A stretch of DNA of 54,003 nt, taken from the NCBI RefSeq assembly GCF_002699205.1, contig NZ_PABT01000012.1, positions 1 through 54,003 of the forward strand, read 5' to 3'. Below are positions 16,899-24,504 of this stretch, piece by piece. Source of the stretch: Allomuricauda sp. Lineage in GTDB: Bacteria > Bacteroidota > Bacteroidia > Flavobacteriales > Flavobacteriaceae. Position numbers and translations under genes: made by a program. The notes beneath the pieces are model-generated. The model saw only the letters and a program-made list of their open reading frames with translations, had not been told where the DNA came from and searched no databases. How positions within the stretch are numbered: the stretch's first letter is position 1; the number at the start of each line of letters is the position of its first letter.

Positions 16899-17898
16899 AA
16901 TCAATGTCCATTTTGATGTTGTCGGGGAACACGAAGGAAGTAAGCGAGGATTCCATTTCGATGATCTCCGGATGGATCTCCTTTGTCATCCTTACATATT
17001 TTTCTGTTCCCGCTATGGTCTTATGCCCAAGAAAAGTGGACAGGATCGGAAGCGCACAATAAACGTCCGTTCCGTTTTTTACCATTTTTTCAAGAGAGTG
17101 GACCGCACAGGTGTGACGGATATCGTGTACCCGGGGTCCTTGATGCTTTCCTAAATGCGGTATCTCACATTGTCCCAGTACCACCTTGAACCACCTGTAT
17201 GCAACACCTAGCTTAAACGGGGTGCCATTGGCCTTGACAAAGAAAAAACGGTCCCTGTCCGATATGCCCTCCACCGGGATCCGGTCCCTATAGCGTTCGT
17301 ACTGTCCCATAACCTCCATAAGGGACGGATTTATCGGAACTATGCGCTGCATCTTGTTCTTTGTCTTCCTTATGATTACCTGACGGTTCGGGTAGTCGAT
17401 ATCCATGTTCCTGATGGTCAATGCCTCCCCAATCCTTGCCCCGGTACTGTAGAGGAAGCGTACCAGGGCGGGGATGGCAAAGAGCGCCGTGTTCATGTTG
17501 CAAAAGCGCGGCATGGCCAACCTGTCACATTCCCTGAAGATGCGTTCCATTTGCCGACGCGTGAAGATATAGGGAACGAAGCCCCATGCGTTCTTCTTGG
17601 GCAGCCGGGGAACGTGGCATTCGTGGCCAAGATGGCACATATACTTGCAGAACTGGGACAGGACGGAGTATTTTTCGTACAGCGTCCTGGCCTTGTCGTT
17701 CATACGGGTCGCCCTCCATGCGGATATCTGTCCGCTGCTTATGTGGGGCGTTGTGGCCCCGGTCTTCAGGAAGAACCGGTCAAGTTCCAGAAGGATGTAA
17801 CCGAACTTGTCCAGTCCGTATCCCATGGCGTCCTTCATTTTCAAAAAGCTCCCAAAGTAGGGGGCGAACACACTTTTGTAATCGAATTGCCTAGCCAT
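16882..17898 (-). CDS. RIT recombinase B (tyrosine recombinase)
   Basis: The middle gene of the trio, 338 aa from MARQFDYKSVF. A strong Shine-Dalgarno-like GGGGAGGTG lies 8 bp before this ATG, which decides it over the in-frame start 24 bp upstream. The catalytic residues are complete: STGARIGEALTI (Arg), HDIRHTCAVHSL (His-x-x-Arg), LGHKTIAGTE (His), KYVRM (Tyr). It overlaps the first recombinase gene by 8 bp (ATGGCTAG), typical of translational coupling, and the third by 17 bp. Confidence 0.88.
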   Translation of the reverse strand: MARQFDYKSVFAPYFGSFLKMKDAMGYGLDKFGYILLELDRFFLKTGATTPHISSGQISAWRATRMNDKARTLYEKYSVLSQFCKYMCHLGHECHVPRLPKKNAWGFVPYIFTRRQMERIFRECDRLAMPRFCNMNTALFAIPALVRFLYSTGARIGEALTIRNMDIDYPNRQVIIRKTKNKMQRIVPINPSLMEVMGQYERYRDRIPVEGISDRDRFFFVKANGTPFKLGVAYRWFKVVLGQCEIPHLGKHQGPRVHDIRHTCAVHSLEKMVKNGTDVYCALPILSTFLGHKTIAGTEKYVRMTKEIHPEIIEMESSLTSFVFPDNIKMDIDYGNDN

Positions 17899-19123
17899 AG
17901 AAAACACCTCCCCTCTGCTCATAAAAGTTTGTGGATACCGGTGGCACGTCCATCGAGCACCGCATGAGGCCGTTTACGTCTATTCGCAGATAGTTCATGG
18001 TAACCTGCGTATCGGAGTGGCCGAGCGTCTCGGATATGACCGGGAGGGAGGTCCCATTTCGCAACAGCCTACTGGCCAAGGTATGGCGCATGGCATGGGG
18101 GCCGAACTTGCGGCCGTTGATATCGACACCTGATGCCTTTATGGCCCTGCTTATCGCCCCGTTGATGACCATCCTGTTGACCGGACGATAAGGGGCGGCA
18201 GCGGTCAGGAACACCTGCTGTAGTTCGGACAATGGCCTGCCATATTGCAAGTAGTCGATTATTTCCTCGCCTACGTCGGCCAGGAGTGGCAGTTCCACTA
18301 TTTTCCCCGTCTTGCGTTGCACTAGGCATATGAGGTTCCGCTGCCAGTCCAAGTTCGCGAAGGTGAGTGCCGCTATGTCCGAGGAGCGGAGGCCGAGCCT
18401 GGTGGCCAGAAGGAGCATCGCATAGTCGCGCTTGCCTACCGGGCTGGAGCGTTCCACCGTACCCTCGATGCGTCCAATCTCGTCGGCACCGTATACCGAG
18501 GGCAGTTTTTCGCGTACGGGATAATTGTTCCTTCCGATCACGTATTCCACGTTCCGGTCGATGTATTTGCGTTGGTACAGGAACCGGCAGAACAGACGGA
18601 CGGTATTAAGGTACTTGTCCTTGCAGTTCTGGGCGGACGCTATGAACGTTAGGACGTCGTCCTCGCCGATATCGGAGACATGGCCTACCGACCTTAACAT
18701 TAGATGGGCGATAAAGTAGCTCAATATGCGCCGGTGCTCCTTGAGGGTGAGTTCGTTGCGCCGGAGTTTTTTCTGGGACGCCAAGAACTCCAGTGCGACC
18801 TTCCCGAGTTCGCCGGGCAGTTCGTGGTGTACGTATTGTATAATCCTTTTCCTGATCTTCCCGGATGAAAGGAAATCGTCCAGCACGTGTACGCTGCGGC
18901 GGATGGCGCGTATATGGGAGGCGCTCATTATCGGCATACCGTCCAGAAAGTCCTCGCCGATGGCCCTACGGTAATTTGACAGGGAGTTCCTGTGCATGTA
19001 CTCCCGGATCCCGTCCCGCCATAACCGGCGGTAATCCTTGATCCGTGGTTCACTATAGCCTTCCTTCCTGAGATAGGCTACGCATTCTTCGATCAGGGAC
19101 CTGATCTCTTTTTTCGTTTCCAT
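17891..19123 (-). CDS. RIT recombinase A (tyrosine recombinase)
   Basis: The first gene of the trio, 410 aa, the longest of the three as is usual for RIT elements. It has an N-terminal core-binding region and a catalytic domain with TRLGLRSSDIAAL (Arg), HAMRHTLASRLL (His-x-x-Arg), LGHSDTQVTMN (His) and NYLRID (Tyr). It starts 120 bp inside the right terminal repeat, so its promoter must lie within 19124-19270. Coding sequence is GC-rich compared with the AbiE genes around it. Confidence 0.88.
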   Translation of the reverse strand: METKKEIRSLIEECVAYLRKEGYSEPRIKDYRRLWRDGIREYMHRNSLSNYRRAIGEDFLDGMPIMSASHIRAIRRSVHVLDDFLSSGKIRKRIIQYVHHELPGELGKVALEFLASQKKLRRNELTLKEHRRILSYFIAHLMLRSVGHVSDIGEDDVLTFIASAQNCKDKYLNTVRLFCRFLYQRKYIDRNVEYVIGRNNYPVREKLPSVYGADEIGRIEGTVERSSPVGKRDYAMLLLATRLGLRSSDIAALTFANLDWQRNLICLVQRKTGKIVELPLLADVGEEIIDYLQYGRPLSELQQVFLTAAAPYRPVNRMVINGAISRAIKASGVDINGRKFGPHAMRHTLASRLLRNGTSLPVISETLGHSDTQVTMNYLRIDVNGLMRCSMDVPPVSTNFYEQRGGVFYG

Positions 19124-19242
19124 TTGTTATTGTTTTAAATAAATGCAACATTGCATCCATTTGAAAATAACAAATGTTATCACGATAATATTATCAAAAG
19201 TAATGTTGATTTAGAGGTGCTTACGAGGCATTTTGAGGTGTA

Positions 19243-19270
19243 GCTTTGGATAACGATTTACTTGGGATAA
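19243..19270. repeat. RIT inverted repeat, right
   Basis: Exact reverse complement of 15764-15791. It abuts the 5' fragment of abiEii, with the toxin reading frame running into the repeat and stopping there (RLSYPK then stop). Confidence 0.9.
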
Positions 19271-19398
19271 GATAATCTGGGCATATCCCGTACAAACAGA
19301 TTGATGGCCGTACCTCCATGCAATGCGAAAACAGGTTTTTTTGCCACTTCCGGCAACACTTGTAACAATAGGGAAACCTGTTGCTTATAGCTACTCAT
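19271..19398 (-). pseudogene. AbiEii-type toxin, 5' fragment
   Basis: The start MSSYKQQVSLLL and the nucleotidyltransferase motif FALHGGTAINLFVRD are preserved, then the frame is cut by the RIT element after DMPRLS. The remaining toxin continues at 15734. The ATG overlaps the stop of the antitoxin gene by 8 bp, the normal AbiE arrangement, which shows the insertion happened in a once-complete operon. Confidence 0.85.
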
Positions 19399-20176
19399 AA
19401 TTCTCCAATGTTTTAGGGACAGTAATTTGATATTTCGATATATAAACACCATCCTTTACCAAGGAGCGTTTTCCTTTTCCAAGGTCTATATTTTCCAAGC
19501 TCATATATTTAAACCAATCGTGTCCGGCTTTTTCTGCCATGTACAGGAATAATCGCTTTACCTTAACTGACTTGCATGCCTCCAAAAGTTCCCGTACCTG
19601 TTTTGGCCTAAGGTTGTTCAACCCCTCCATGATTTCGTAACACTCGACCAGTTCTTGTTTTTTTGGCGTTAGGTACAGGCATTCCATCAAAGCCCTCGTC
19701 GGGTTGGACACCAACAAATTAAAAGCGCCTTGTTCTATAGTTTGCAGTCCTATATTGGGTGGAAGAAAGGAGGAACTAAAGTAGTTTACTTTTACCTCCC
19801 AATCGTATTTTGAAAACCAAGCGGGCAATTTTTCTTCGCTTCCCCCGAACAACGTTACTTGTTTTGTGGATAGCTCCAGATAATGAGTCTTTCCCAATAA
19901 GGATAAGGCCGTTTTACCTCCTGGATGGATATTCTGGTCAGCTTGTTCTTGTAATGCAAACAATGCTCCCTGGTAGGTAGGTGTATCACCCACTCGCATC
20001 CAAGCTCCAGGGCCTATGGAGTATATCCAATTACTCTTTTTATATCGATTAAGCAATTGTGTGGAGAACCCCTTTTCCGTTAACCATGAGCTTAAATAGA
20101 CAACTCCTGGAGGCTGTGAATTAAGTAGGTGGTTTATTTTTTGTTCTTTTTCCAAACTGATAGTTTCTGTTTTCAA
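19391..20176 (-). CDS. AbiEi-type antitoxin
   Basis: A 261-aa protein with an N-terminal winged-helix-like part (GVVYLSSWLTEKGFSTQLLNRYKKSNWIYSIGPGAWMR) and the AbiEi C-terminal antitoxin domain. AbiEi proteins neutralise AbiEii toxins without direct binding (type IV) and repress their own operon. The gene is complete and overlaps the toxin start by 8 bp. With the toxin split it may now be an orphan autorepressor. A perfect palindrome at 20221-20247, 45 bp upstream, is its likely operator. Confidence 0.85.
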   Translation of the reverse strand: MKTETISLEKEQKINHLLNSQPPGVVYLSSWLTEKGFSTQLLNRYKKSNWIYSIGPGAWMRVGDTPTYQGALFALQEQADQNIHPGGKTALSLLGKTHYLELSTKQVTLFGGSEEKLPAWFSKYDWEVKVNYFSSSFLPPNIGLQTIEQGAFNLLVSNPTRALMECLYLTPKKQELVECYEIMEGLNNLRPKQVRELLEACKSVKVKRLFLYMAEKAGHDWFKYMSLENIDLGKGKRSLVKDGVYISKYQITVPKTLENYE

Positions 20177-20218
20177 CTTTTTTTAAACCACAACAAATTC
20201 ATGTAGTTTATTTTGTTT

Positions 20219-20247
20219 CAAATATACAAACTATTAGTTTGTATATT
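20219..20247 (-). promoter_or_regulatory. abiE promoter with palindromic operator
   Basis: AATATACAAACTA (20221-20233), T, then TAGTTTGTATATT (20235-20247) is a perfect inverted repeat with 13-bp arms. On the minus strand a consensus Bacteroidetes -7 element TATATTTG (20226-20219) overlaps one arm. Binding of AbiEi here would block RNA polymerase, matching the autoregulation known for AbiE systems. Confidence 0.65.
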
Positions 20248-20482
20248 TTCATTTTTTTAAACTTTCTTAACTCTAAAGAATGTGTTCTTGAAAAAATATG
20301 GTAATAGATAGTATTCATACAATATTCCCGAAAAATAAACGTCGCAAAATATTTCTCGGAAAAGGGACGGCATAAAGCCACTTCTTTTCCCTTTGCCGTT
20401 TATTCCGTTTCCTTTCCGCTCCAAAATTTTGTCTTCCGTTTGGGCAGTTCTCAAATATTGTTTAATCTAAAATTTCATTATC

Positions 20483-20890
20483 ATGGAAACAAAAACAAAG
20501 TCGAACGGAGTAGCAAAAAGACAGACTGCAACCGTTAAAAAAGAGGTTCAAAAGAAACTCACCGAAGAAGCTATCGGAAAAACTGTTGTACCGGAGAAGA
20601 AAGTAACGGCTGAAAAGCCCGTTATCAACTTGGATGACCGCATCCAAAAGTTTGAAAAACTTCGAGGATTGGCCACGCAACGTGAACGGTTGACAGAAAC
20701 CTTGAACGAGCTGACCAAGTTCAATTACAACCAAGATGGTTCGAGTTCGTTCCATATCCGGGATTCCAGACACTTGGAGTTCAAGACCACCAACTCCAAT
20801 CTGATAAAGTTGGTCACTACGCACTTACAGTCCACTTTGGAACAGCGCAAGGCGGAAATTGAACAGGAGATTGTACAATTCGAGCTTTAA
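20483..20890 (+). CDS. Conserved hypothetical protein of the conjugative module
   Basis: A 135-aa protein: a lysine-rich, probably disordered N-terminus (METKTKSNGVAKRQ) and a helical C-terminal half (DDRIQKFEKLRGLATQRERLT, then a short beta segment SSFHIRDSRHLEFKT and a final coiled coil). I do not recognise a named family. Position ahead of ssb and the radC-like gene and its own terminator suggest a DNA-metabolism accessory of the element. Codon use is like that of the neighbours. Confidence 0.65.
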   Translation: METKTKSNGVAKRQTATVKKEVQKKLTEEAIGKTVVPEKKVTAEKPVINLDDRIQKFEKLRGLATQRERLTETLNELTKFNYNQDGSSSFHIRDSRHLEFKTTNSNLIKLVTTHLQSTLEQRKAEIEQEIVQFEL

Positions 20891-20912
20891 TCTTAAAAGT
20901 TCATTAAATGTG

Positions 20913-20946
20913 AAAGCCTGCTCGAAAGAGTGGGCTTTTCTTTTTA
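20913..20946 (+). terminator. Rho-independent terminator
   Basis: AAAGCC TG CTC gaaa GAG TG GGCTTT forms a hairpin with a GAAA tetraloop, followed by TTCTTTTT. It ends the 20483-20890 transcript. Confidence 0.8.
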
Positions 20947-21455
20947 TTCATACCAACAGGTTTTAATCGGAAAGTCAAAGCTTCGGTTTTCTTCACAGGA
21001 TTATCGGCAAAACCTACTTGGGCCTTTGCTCGATAATCCTTAAAAACCTAGCTCCGCCTTGTACATTTTAAGGGGTTTATAATGGATAAAGCCTTTGTCG
21101 TTTTTCGGGGCGTCGAAAAACGGGCACAGTATAACCAATTCTATTCCAAACCCCGTCCCCTTCACTCGCTTAACTACCTGTACGCTCCCTTGTGGACGGC
21201 TTTGAAAGAATTGCTAATACTCTTGTGGAACTTGTCAAGACTGTACAAAGTTTTAGTGAAAAATAAGGTTTCTACTTCCTTGAAAACCCAAGGGTTTTGC
21301 TACGTCGCAGACACTCCTGATTTGTTCCCTAAAAGTCTTGACAAAACCCACTTTATCCATTGGTGCCATGCACGCAAGAAATCAAACAAACACCCCTTAA
21401 AATTCAATTGAAATGAAATCCAAAGGGGATTTATTAATCTTTTAAATATTTAATT
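20947..21455 (+). other. Gene-poor structured stretch before ssb
   Basis: GGATTATCG (20999-21007) can pair with CGATAATCC near 21029-21038, and AAACC with GGTTT nearby. One ORF of 109 codons (21082-21411) starts ATGGATAAAGCCTTTG, but its composition (many Leu, Lys, aromatic residues, no domain) gives no reason to believe it is made. The stretch also contains GGAAAGTCAAAG near 20970, a weak relative of the AAGTCAAATC repeats. Confidence 0.3.
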
Positions 21456-21791
21456 ATGAGCAGTATTAAAAACCACGTACAGTTGATTGGAAACGTTGGA
21501 CAGGAACCGACCGTTACGAACCTTGAAAGCGGTAAAAAAGTCGCCCGTTTGTCATTGGCGACCAATGAGAATTACAAAAACAGCAAGGGAGAAAAACAGA
21601 CCGATACCAATTGGCACACCGTTGTCGCTTGGGGCAGGGTTGCCGACATCATCGAAAAATATGCCGAAAAAGGCAAGGAAATTGGCATCGTGGGCAAATT
21701 AAAGACCCGAACCTACACTATGGACGATGGCAACCAACGCTATGTTACCGAAGTGGTAGCCGATGAAATCCTATTGATGGGCAACAAGTAA
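21456..21791 (+). CDS. ssb: Single-stranded DNA-binding protein
   Basis: A 111-aa OB-fold protein with the SSB signature (KNHVQLIGNVGQEPTV, KVARLSLATNENY, TNWHTVVAWGRVADIIEKY, KGKEIGIVGKLKTRTY). It lacks the long acidic tail of chromosomal SSB, as is common for plasmid and ICE copies. It would protect the transferred single strand in donor or recipient. A strong terminator follows at 21801-21837. Confidence 0.93.
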   Translation: MSSIKNHVQLIGNVGQEPTVTNLESGKKVARLSLATNENYKNSKGEKQTDTNWHTVVAWGRVADIIEKYAEKGKEIGIVGKLKTRTYTMDDGNQRYVTEVVADEILLMGNK

Positions 21792-21800
21792 AACAAAAAT

Positions 21801-21837
21801 AAAGAGGGTGTTCCCGTGGAAAGTAGCACCCTCTTTT
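21801..21837. terminator. Terminator after ssb
   Basis: AAAGAGGGTG (21801-21810) pairs perfectly with CACCCTCTTT (21827-21836), with a T run at the end; the A run before it allows use from the other strand too. Confidence 0.8.
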
Positions 21838-21863
21838 CATTATCAATCTTAATCAGAATAACA

Positions 21864-22313
21864 ATGAGAAACAAAGTTAACGAAATACAGATAAGTTACC
21901 GAGAGAAAATCGGGACATTGAAATCTGAGCCTATCAAAAGTTCAGAGCATGCAGCAAAATTGCTTTATGAGAATTGGGACAAAAATACCATAGGGTTACA
22001 GGAAACCTTTAAAATCCTATTGTTGAACAACTCCAACAAGGTCAAAGGGATCTATCCATTATCGACAGGGGGCATTACAGGTACTTTGGTAGATGTGCGC
22101 ATCCTGTTCGCCATAGTACTAAAAACCCTTTCCGTTGGGATTTTACTTGCACACAACCACCCAAGTTATAAGACCAAACCCAGTGAAGCGGACAAAAGGC
22201 TGACCAATAAAATTAAACAGGCAGCGCAACTTTTTGACGTGAGGGTACTCGACCATTTGATTATCACGCCCAATGGGGAGTATTACAGTTTTGCCGATAA
22301 CGGATTGTTGTAA
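21864..22313 (+). CDS. RadC-like JAB-domain protein
   Basis: A 149-aa protein starting at MRNKVNEIQISY. It is the C-terminal JAB/MPN half of RadC without the helix-hairpin-helix part, as usual on Bacteroidota mobile elements. Metal-binding motifs are visible: LLAHNHPSYKTKPSEADK (HxH...D) and the following LDHLIITP. The role is uncertain; such proteins accompany anti-restriction and DNA-processing genes in conjugative elements. It sits between ssb and oriT2. Confidence 0.85.
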   Translation: MRNKVNEIQISYREKIGTLKSEPIKSSEHAAKLLYENWDKNTIGLQETFKILLLNNSNKVKGIYPLSTGGITGTLVDVRILFAIVLKTLSVGILLAHNHPSYKTKPSEADKRLTNKIKQAAQLFDVRVLDHLIITPNGEYYSFADNGLL

Positions 22314-22331
22314 ACTTTAAATATTGAAGCC

Positions 22332-22529
22332 TTGATTCATTTAAATTATAACAACCTCGATGACGAAACCCAACAACAATTGTTATCGATGTCAAAAAAA
22401 GACATCGAAAAGCGTTTTGGGAAACAATTAAGGAACTACGCCAGGGAACACTTTGCTAATTACCAAGCCCTGTTGGAGGAAGAAGCGATACGAAATCTAT
22501 ACAATTACAGGTATATTTTTAAAATCTGA
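22332..22529 (+). CDS. Small hypothetical protein
   Basis: A 65-aa charged, helical protein (LDDETQQQLLSMSKKDIEKRFGKQLRNYAREHFANYQ) with no recognised domain. It would start at a TTG codon 18 bp after the radC-like gene; the first in-frame ATG (MSKKDIEKRFG) is 19 codons later. Tight spacing and the following terminator (22551-22578) support it as the last gene of the radC transcript. Confidence 0.5.
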   Translation: MIHLNYNNLDDETQQQLLSMSKKDIEKRFGKQLRNYAREHFANYQALLEEEAIRNLYNYRYIFKI

Positions 22530-22550
22530 CCTATCAAATTGAACCAAATA

Positions 22551-22578
22551 AGCCCATTTATTATGATGGGCTTTTTTC
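22551..22578 (+). terminator. Terminator before oriT2
   Basis: AGCCCAT (22551-22557) pairs with ATGGGCT (22566-22572), followed by a run of six Ts. Confidence 0.8.
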
Positions 22579-22660
22579 ATGTCCAACAAGTTGAAAATCG
22601 TATCTTTAAAGCGTTAAACAACAACATTTTTTTGGTCGTTACCAATCCCGATTACAGGGT

Positions 22661-22803
22661 GATTTGACTTTCCTTGAATGACCAAATCCATAGAAATGTA
22701 ACATAAAAGGCAACTGACTTTTTAGTCAAGTTGTTCGGAAAATTTTGGTCCCTGCGGGACGAAATTTGGAGAAGCAAGAGGGTAACACGCACAGCGGTGT
22801 TAC
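22661..22803 (+). other. oriT-like region 2
   Basis: In plus orientation: GATTTGACTTTCCTTGAATG (22661-22680), hairpin GTCCC TGC GGGAC (22748-22760), conserved block GCAAGAGGGT (22774-22783) and inverted repeat GTAACAC/GTGTTAC (22782-22803). The same parts in the same order are found at oriT1 (9497-9632). The second inverted repeat keeps its pairing although its bases differ, which points to selection on structure. It lies 126 bp before the mobilization genes. No gene is convincing in 22579-22928. Confidence 0.7.
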
Positions 22804-22928
22804 GGCTATCCATTTGTTTGTAAAAAACTTTAAATCAATACTTTAAAAACAAAAAAGTAACTGATTAACAAGGGTTTTTACAATAAATGAGGCCAAACGA
22901 CCTATAAACAGGCGAATTTTTACAGTAA

Positions 22929-23501
22929 ATGGAAGAAAGTATCTATCAAAAATACCGCTTTTCGGCCATCAGCATCAAAAAGAAAACGGCTGTGCGCTTT
23001 CGGACATTTTCCCGTCTGGTGTCGGATTCCCATACCCTTACCTTAGAGATTGTCATGGACTTTTTTGAACGGAACGACCTTTCTCCCAACGATGATCTGG
23101 GCATCAAGAACAATCGTACCAACAAACGTATCAATGCCGTGATTGCCATCCTCAAGAACATCGAAAAGCAGCAGACCCTGCCCACCAAGGTCATGTTAGA
23201 TACCCTGTTTCAAGAAATGTCCCAAGTGGAAGACCAAGAAAAGGAAGAAAGCTTTGATTTCGAAACACCCGAATCTTTCAGCAGAGACAAAGAATTGGAG
23301 CATTATCAAAATCGCTATGAAGAAATGCGGCAAGAACTCGGGCAGTATAAAAGCCGTGTTCAGAATGTAATGGAACAAATGACCTATGTAAAAGGAACAT
23401 TTGGCAAAGGGCATTTTAAGCTGGATATGGGCAAGGATGAATTTGAAAAACTCAAAAAAGAACTACACGATGTACATCACCATCACCGCACAGAACGTTA
23501 A
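22929..23501 (+). CDS. bfmA: BfmA/BtgA-family mobilization protein
   Basis: A 190-aa relaxosome accessory protein. The N-terminus resembles a ribbon-helix-helix DNA-binding domain (FSAISIKKKTAVRFRTFSRLVSDSHTLTLEIVMDFFERN). A coiled coil (about 115-160) and a C-terminal beta/helix segment (GKGHFKLDMGKDEFEKLKKELHD) follow. It is the intact homologue of the split gene at 8726-9310. It would bind oriT2 and help the relaxase, whose gene starts 32 bp before this one ends. Confidence 0.8.
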   Translation: MEESIYQKYRFSAISIKKKTAVRFRTFSRLVSDSHTLTLEIVMDFFERNDLSPNDDLGIKNNRTNKRINAVIAILKNIEKQQTLPTKVMLDTLFQEMSQVEDQEKEESFDFETPESFSRDKELEHYQNRYEEMRQELGQYKSRVQNVMEQMTYVKGTFGKGHFKLDMGKDEFEKLKKELHDVHHHHRTER

Positions 23502-24504
23502 GGACAACTATGCCCAGAGTGCCACCGATTTTGTGGATTATCTGGAAAAGGAAAACGAAGGAAAGACCGTAGAGGAACAGGAACACTTCTTCAATCAATT
23601 TGGGGAAGAAATATCTGCGGAAGAGGTCATCAGGGAAATTGATGGGAATACGGCCAAGCTCAAAAAGACCGAGCCCAAGTTCTATTCCATCACCCTGAAT
23701 CCAAGTGCCAGGGAACTAAAGGCCATACAGGATTCCCCTGAAGCACTCAAATGCTATACACGGGAAGCCATGAAAGAGTACGCCAAGGCATTTCACCGGG
23801 AAATTAACGGTAGACCCGTTACCGTTAATGATATTAAATACTATGCCAAGGTGGAACGGCAGCGTAATTTTAAGGGAACAGACAAGGAAATCCGGGAGAA
23901 CCAACCCTATGCCACAAAGATTTTGGAATTAAGGCAACAGATACGTGGTATTGAAGCAGGACAACAATCGGGAAATATCCGTAAACTAAACAAGGAAATC
24001 CAAAAATTGGAGGCAACGGCTCCACACCAATTGAACGGTAAACGTATCGTTCGGGGCATGGCCAAACCGGGACCGCAGAGTCATGTACATATCATAGTGA
24101 GCCGTAAGGATGCAAGCAACCGTTACAGCCTTTCCCCTGGGAGCAAGCACAGAGCCTCCGAAGTGGAAATGCACGGCAAGTCCGTAAAACGGGGCTTTGA
24201 TAGGGACACTTTTTTTAAAAATTCGGAAAAGACCTTTGATATCCTGTTCAAATACCGGCGTAACTACATAGAGACCTATACCGCCCGAAAAACCTTTTTA
24301 AAAGACCCCAAACTGTATTTTTCCATGATTACCAAGCTACCGACCAACGAAAGGGCCATGGCCTTTAAACTGCTTCAAAAGGCCGGGGTCAATACCACTT
24401 TGTTGAGCATCCCTACGAACAAGCTCCAGCTTACCATCAAGGCCATCAAACAACTGAAAAAAGGCATTGGTAAGGCCATAGAATCAGGCTCCATCGGGAT
24501 ATGA
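23470..24504 (+). CDS. MobB/DUF5712-like relaxase (copy 2)
   Basis: A 344-aa relaxase from MYITITAQNVKDN, the start equivalent to that of copy 1; an ORF start 69 bp upstream adds only sequence that overlaps bfmA in another frame. It has the HxH metal motif SHVHIIVSRKD (His205, His207). Full-length homology to copy 1 at 7698-8720 is obvious, but the two are diverged enough to be separate lineages rather than a recent duplication. It overlaps bfmA by 32 bp and the coupling-protein gene by 4 bp (ATGA), forming one operon. Confidence 0.85.
   Translation: MYITITAQNVKDNYAQSATDFVDYLEKENEGKTVEEQEHFFNQFGEEISAEEVIREIDGNTAKLKKTEPKFYSITLNPSARELKAIQDSPEALKCYTREAMKEYAKAFHREINGRPVTVNDIKYYAKVERQRNFKGTDKEIRENQPYATKILELRQQIRGIEAGQQSGNIRKLNKEIQKLEATAPHQLNGKRIVRGMAKPGPQSHVHIIVSRKDASNRYSLSPGSKHRASEVEMHGKSVKRGFDRDTFFKNSEKTFDILFKYRRNYIETYTARKTFLKDPKLYFSMITKLPTNERAMAFKLLQKAGVNTTLLSIPTNKLQLTIKAIKQLKKGIGKAIESGSIGI

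Larger units (their letters stand above)
15735..19270 (-). mobile_element. RIT element (recombinase-in-trio) inserted in abiEii
   Basis: Three overlapping tyrosine-recombinase genes on one strand lie between perfect 28-bp inverted repeats (15764-15791 and 19243-19270, beginning TTATCCCAAGTAAATCGTTA). This is the arrangement known as a RIT element. GC content is visibly higher than in the flanks, a sign of foreign origin. Left of the left repeat there are about 29 extra bases with a palindrome TTATCAC/GTGATAA (15740-15758) that also do not belong to abiEii, so the ends are asymmetric. Removing the element and one copy of AGA (15732-15734 and 19270-19272) restores the toxin frame (DMPRLS-VDIDLTY). 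Confidence 0.85.

Noticed and set aside
16494..18974. Many ORFs on both strands in the GC-rich RIT region
   Set aside because: High GC removes stop codons; these frames are shadows of the three recombinase genes.
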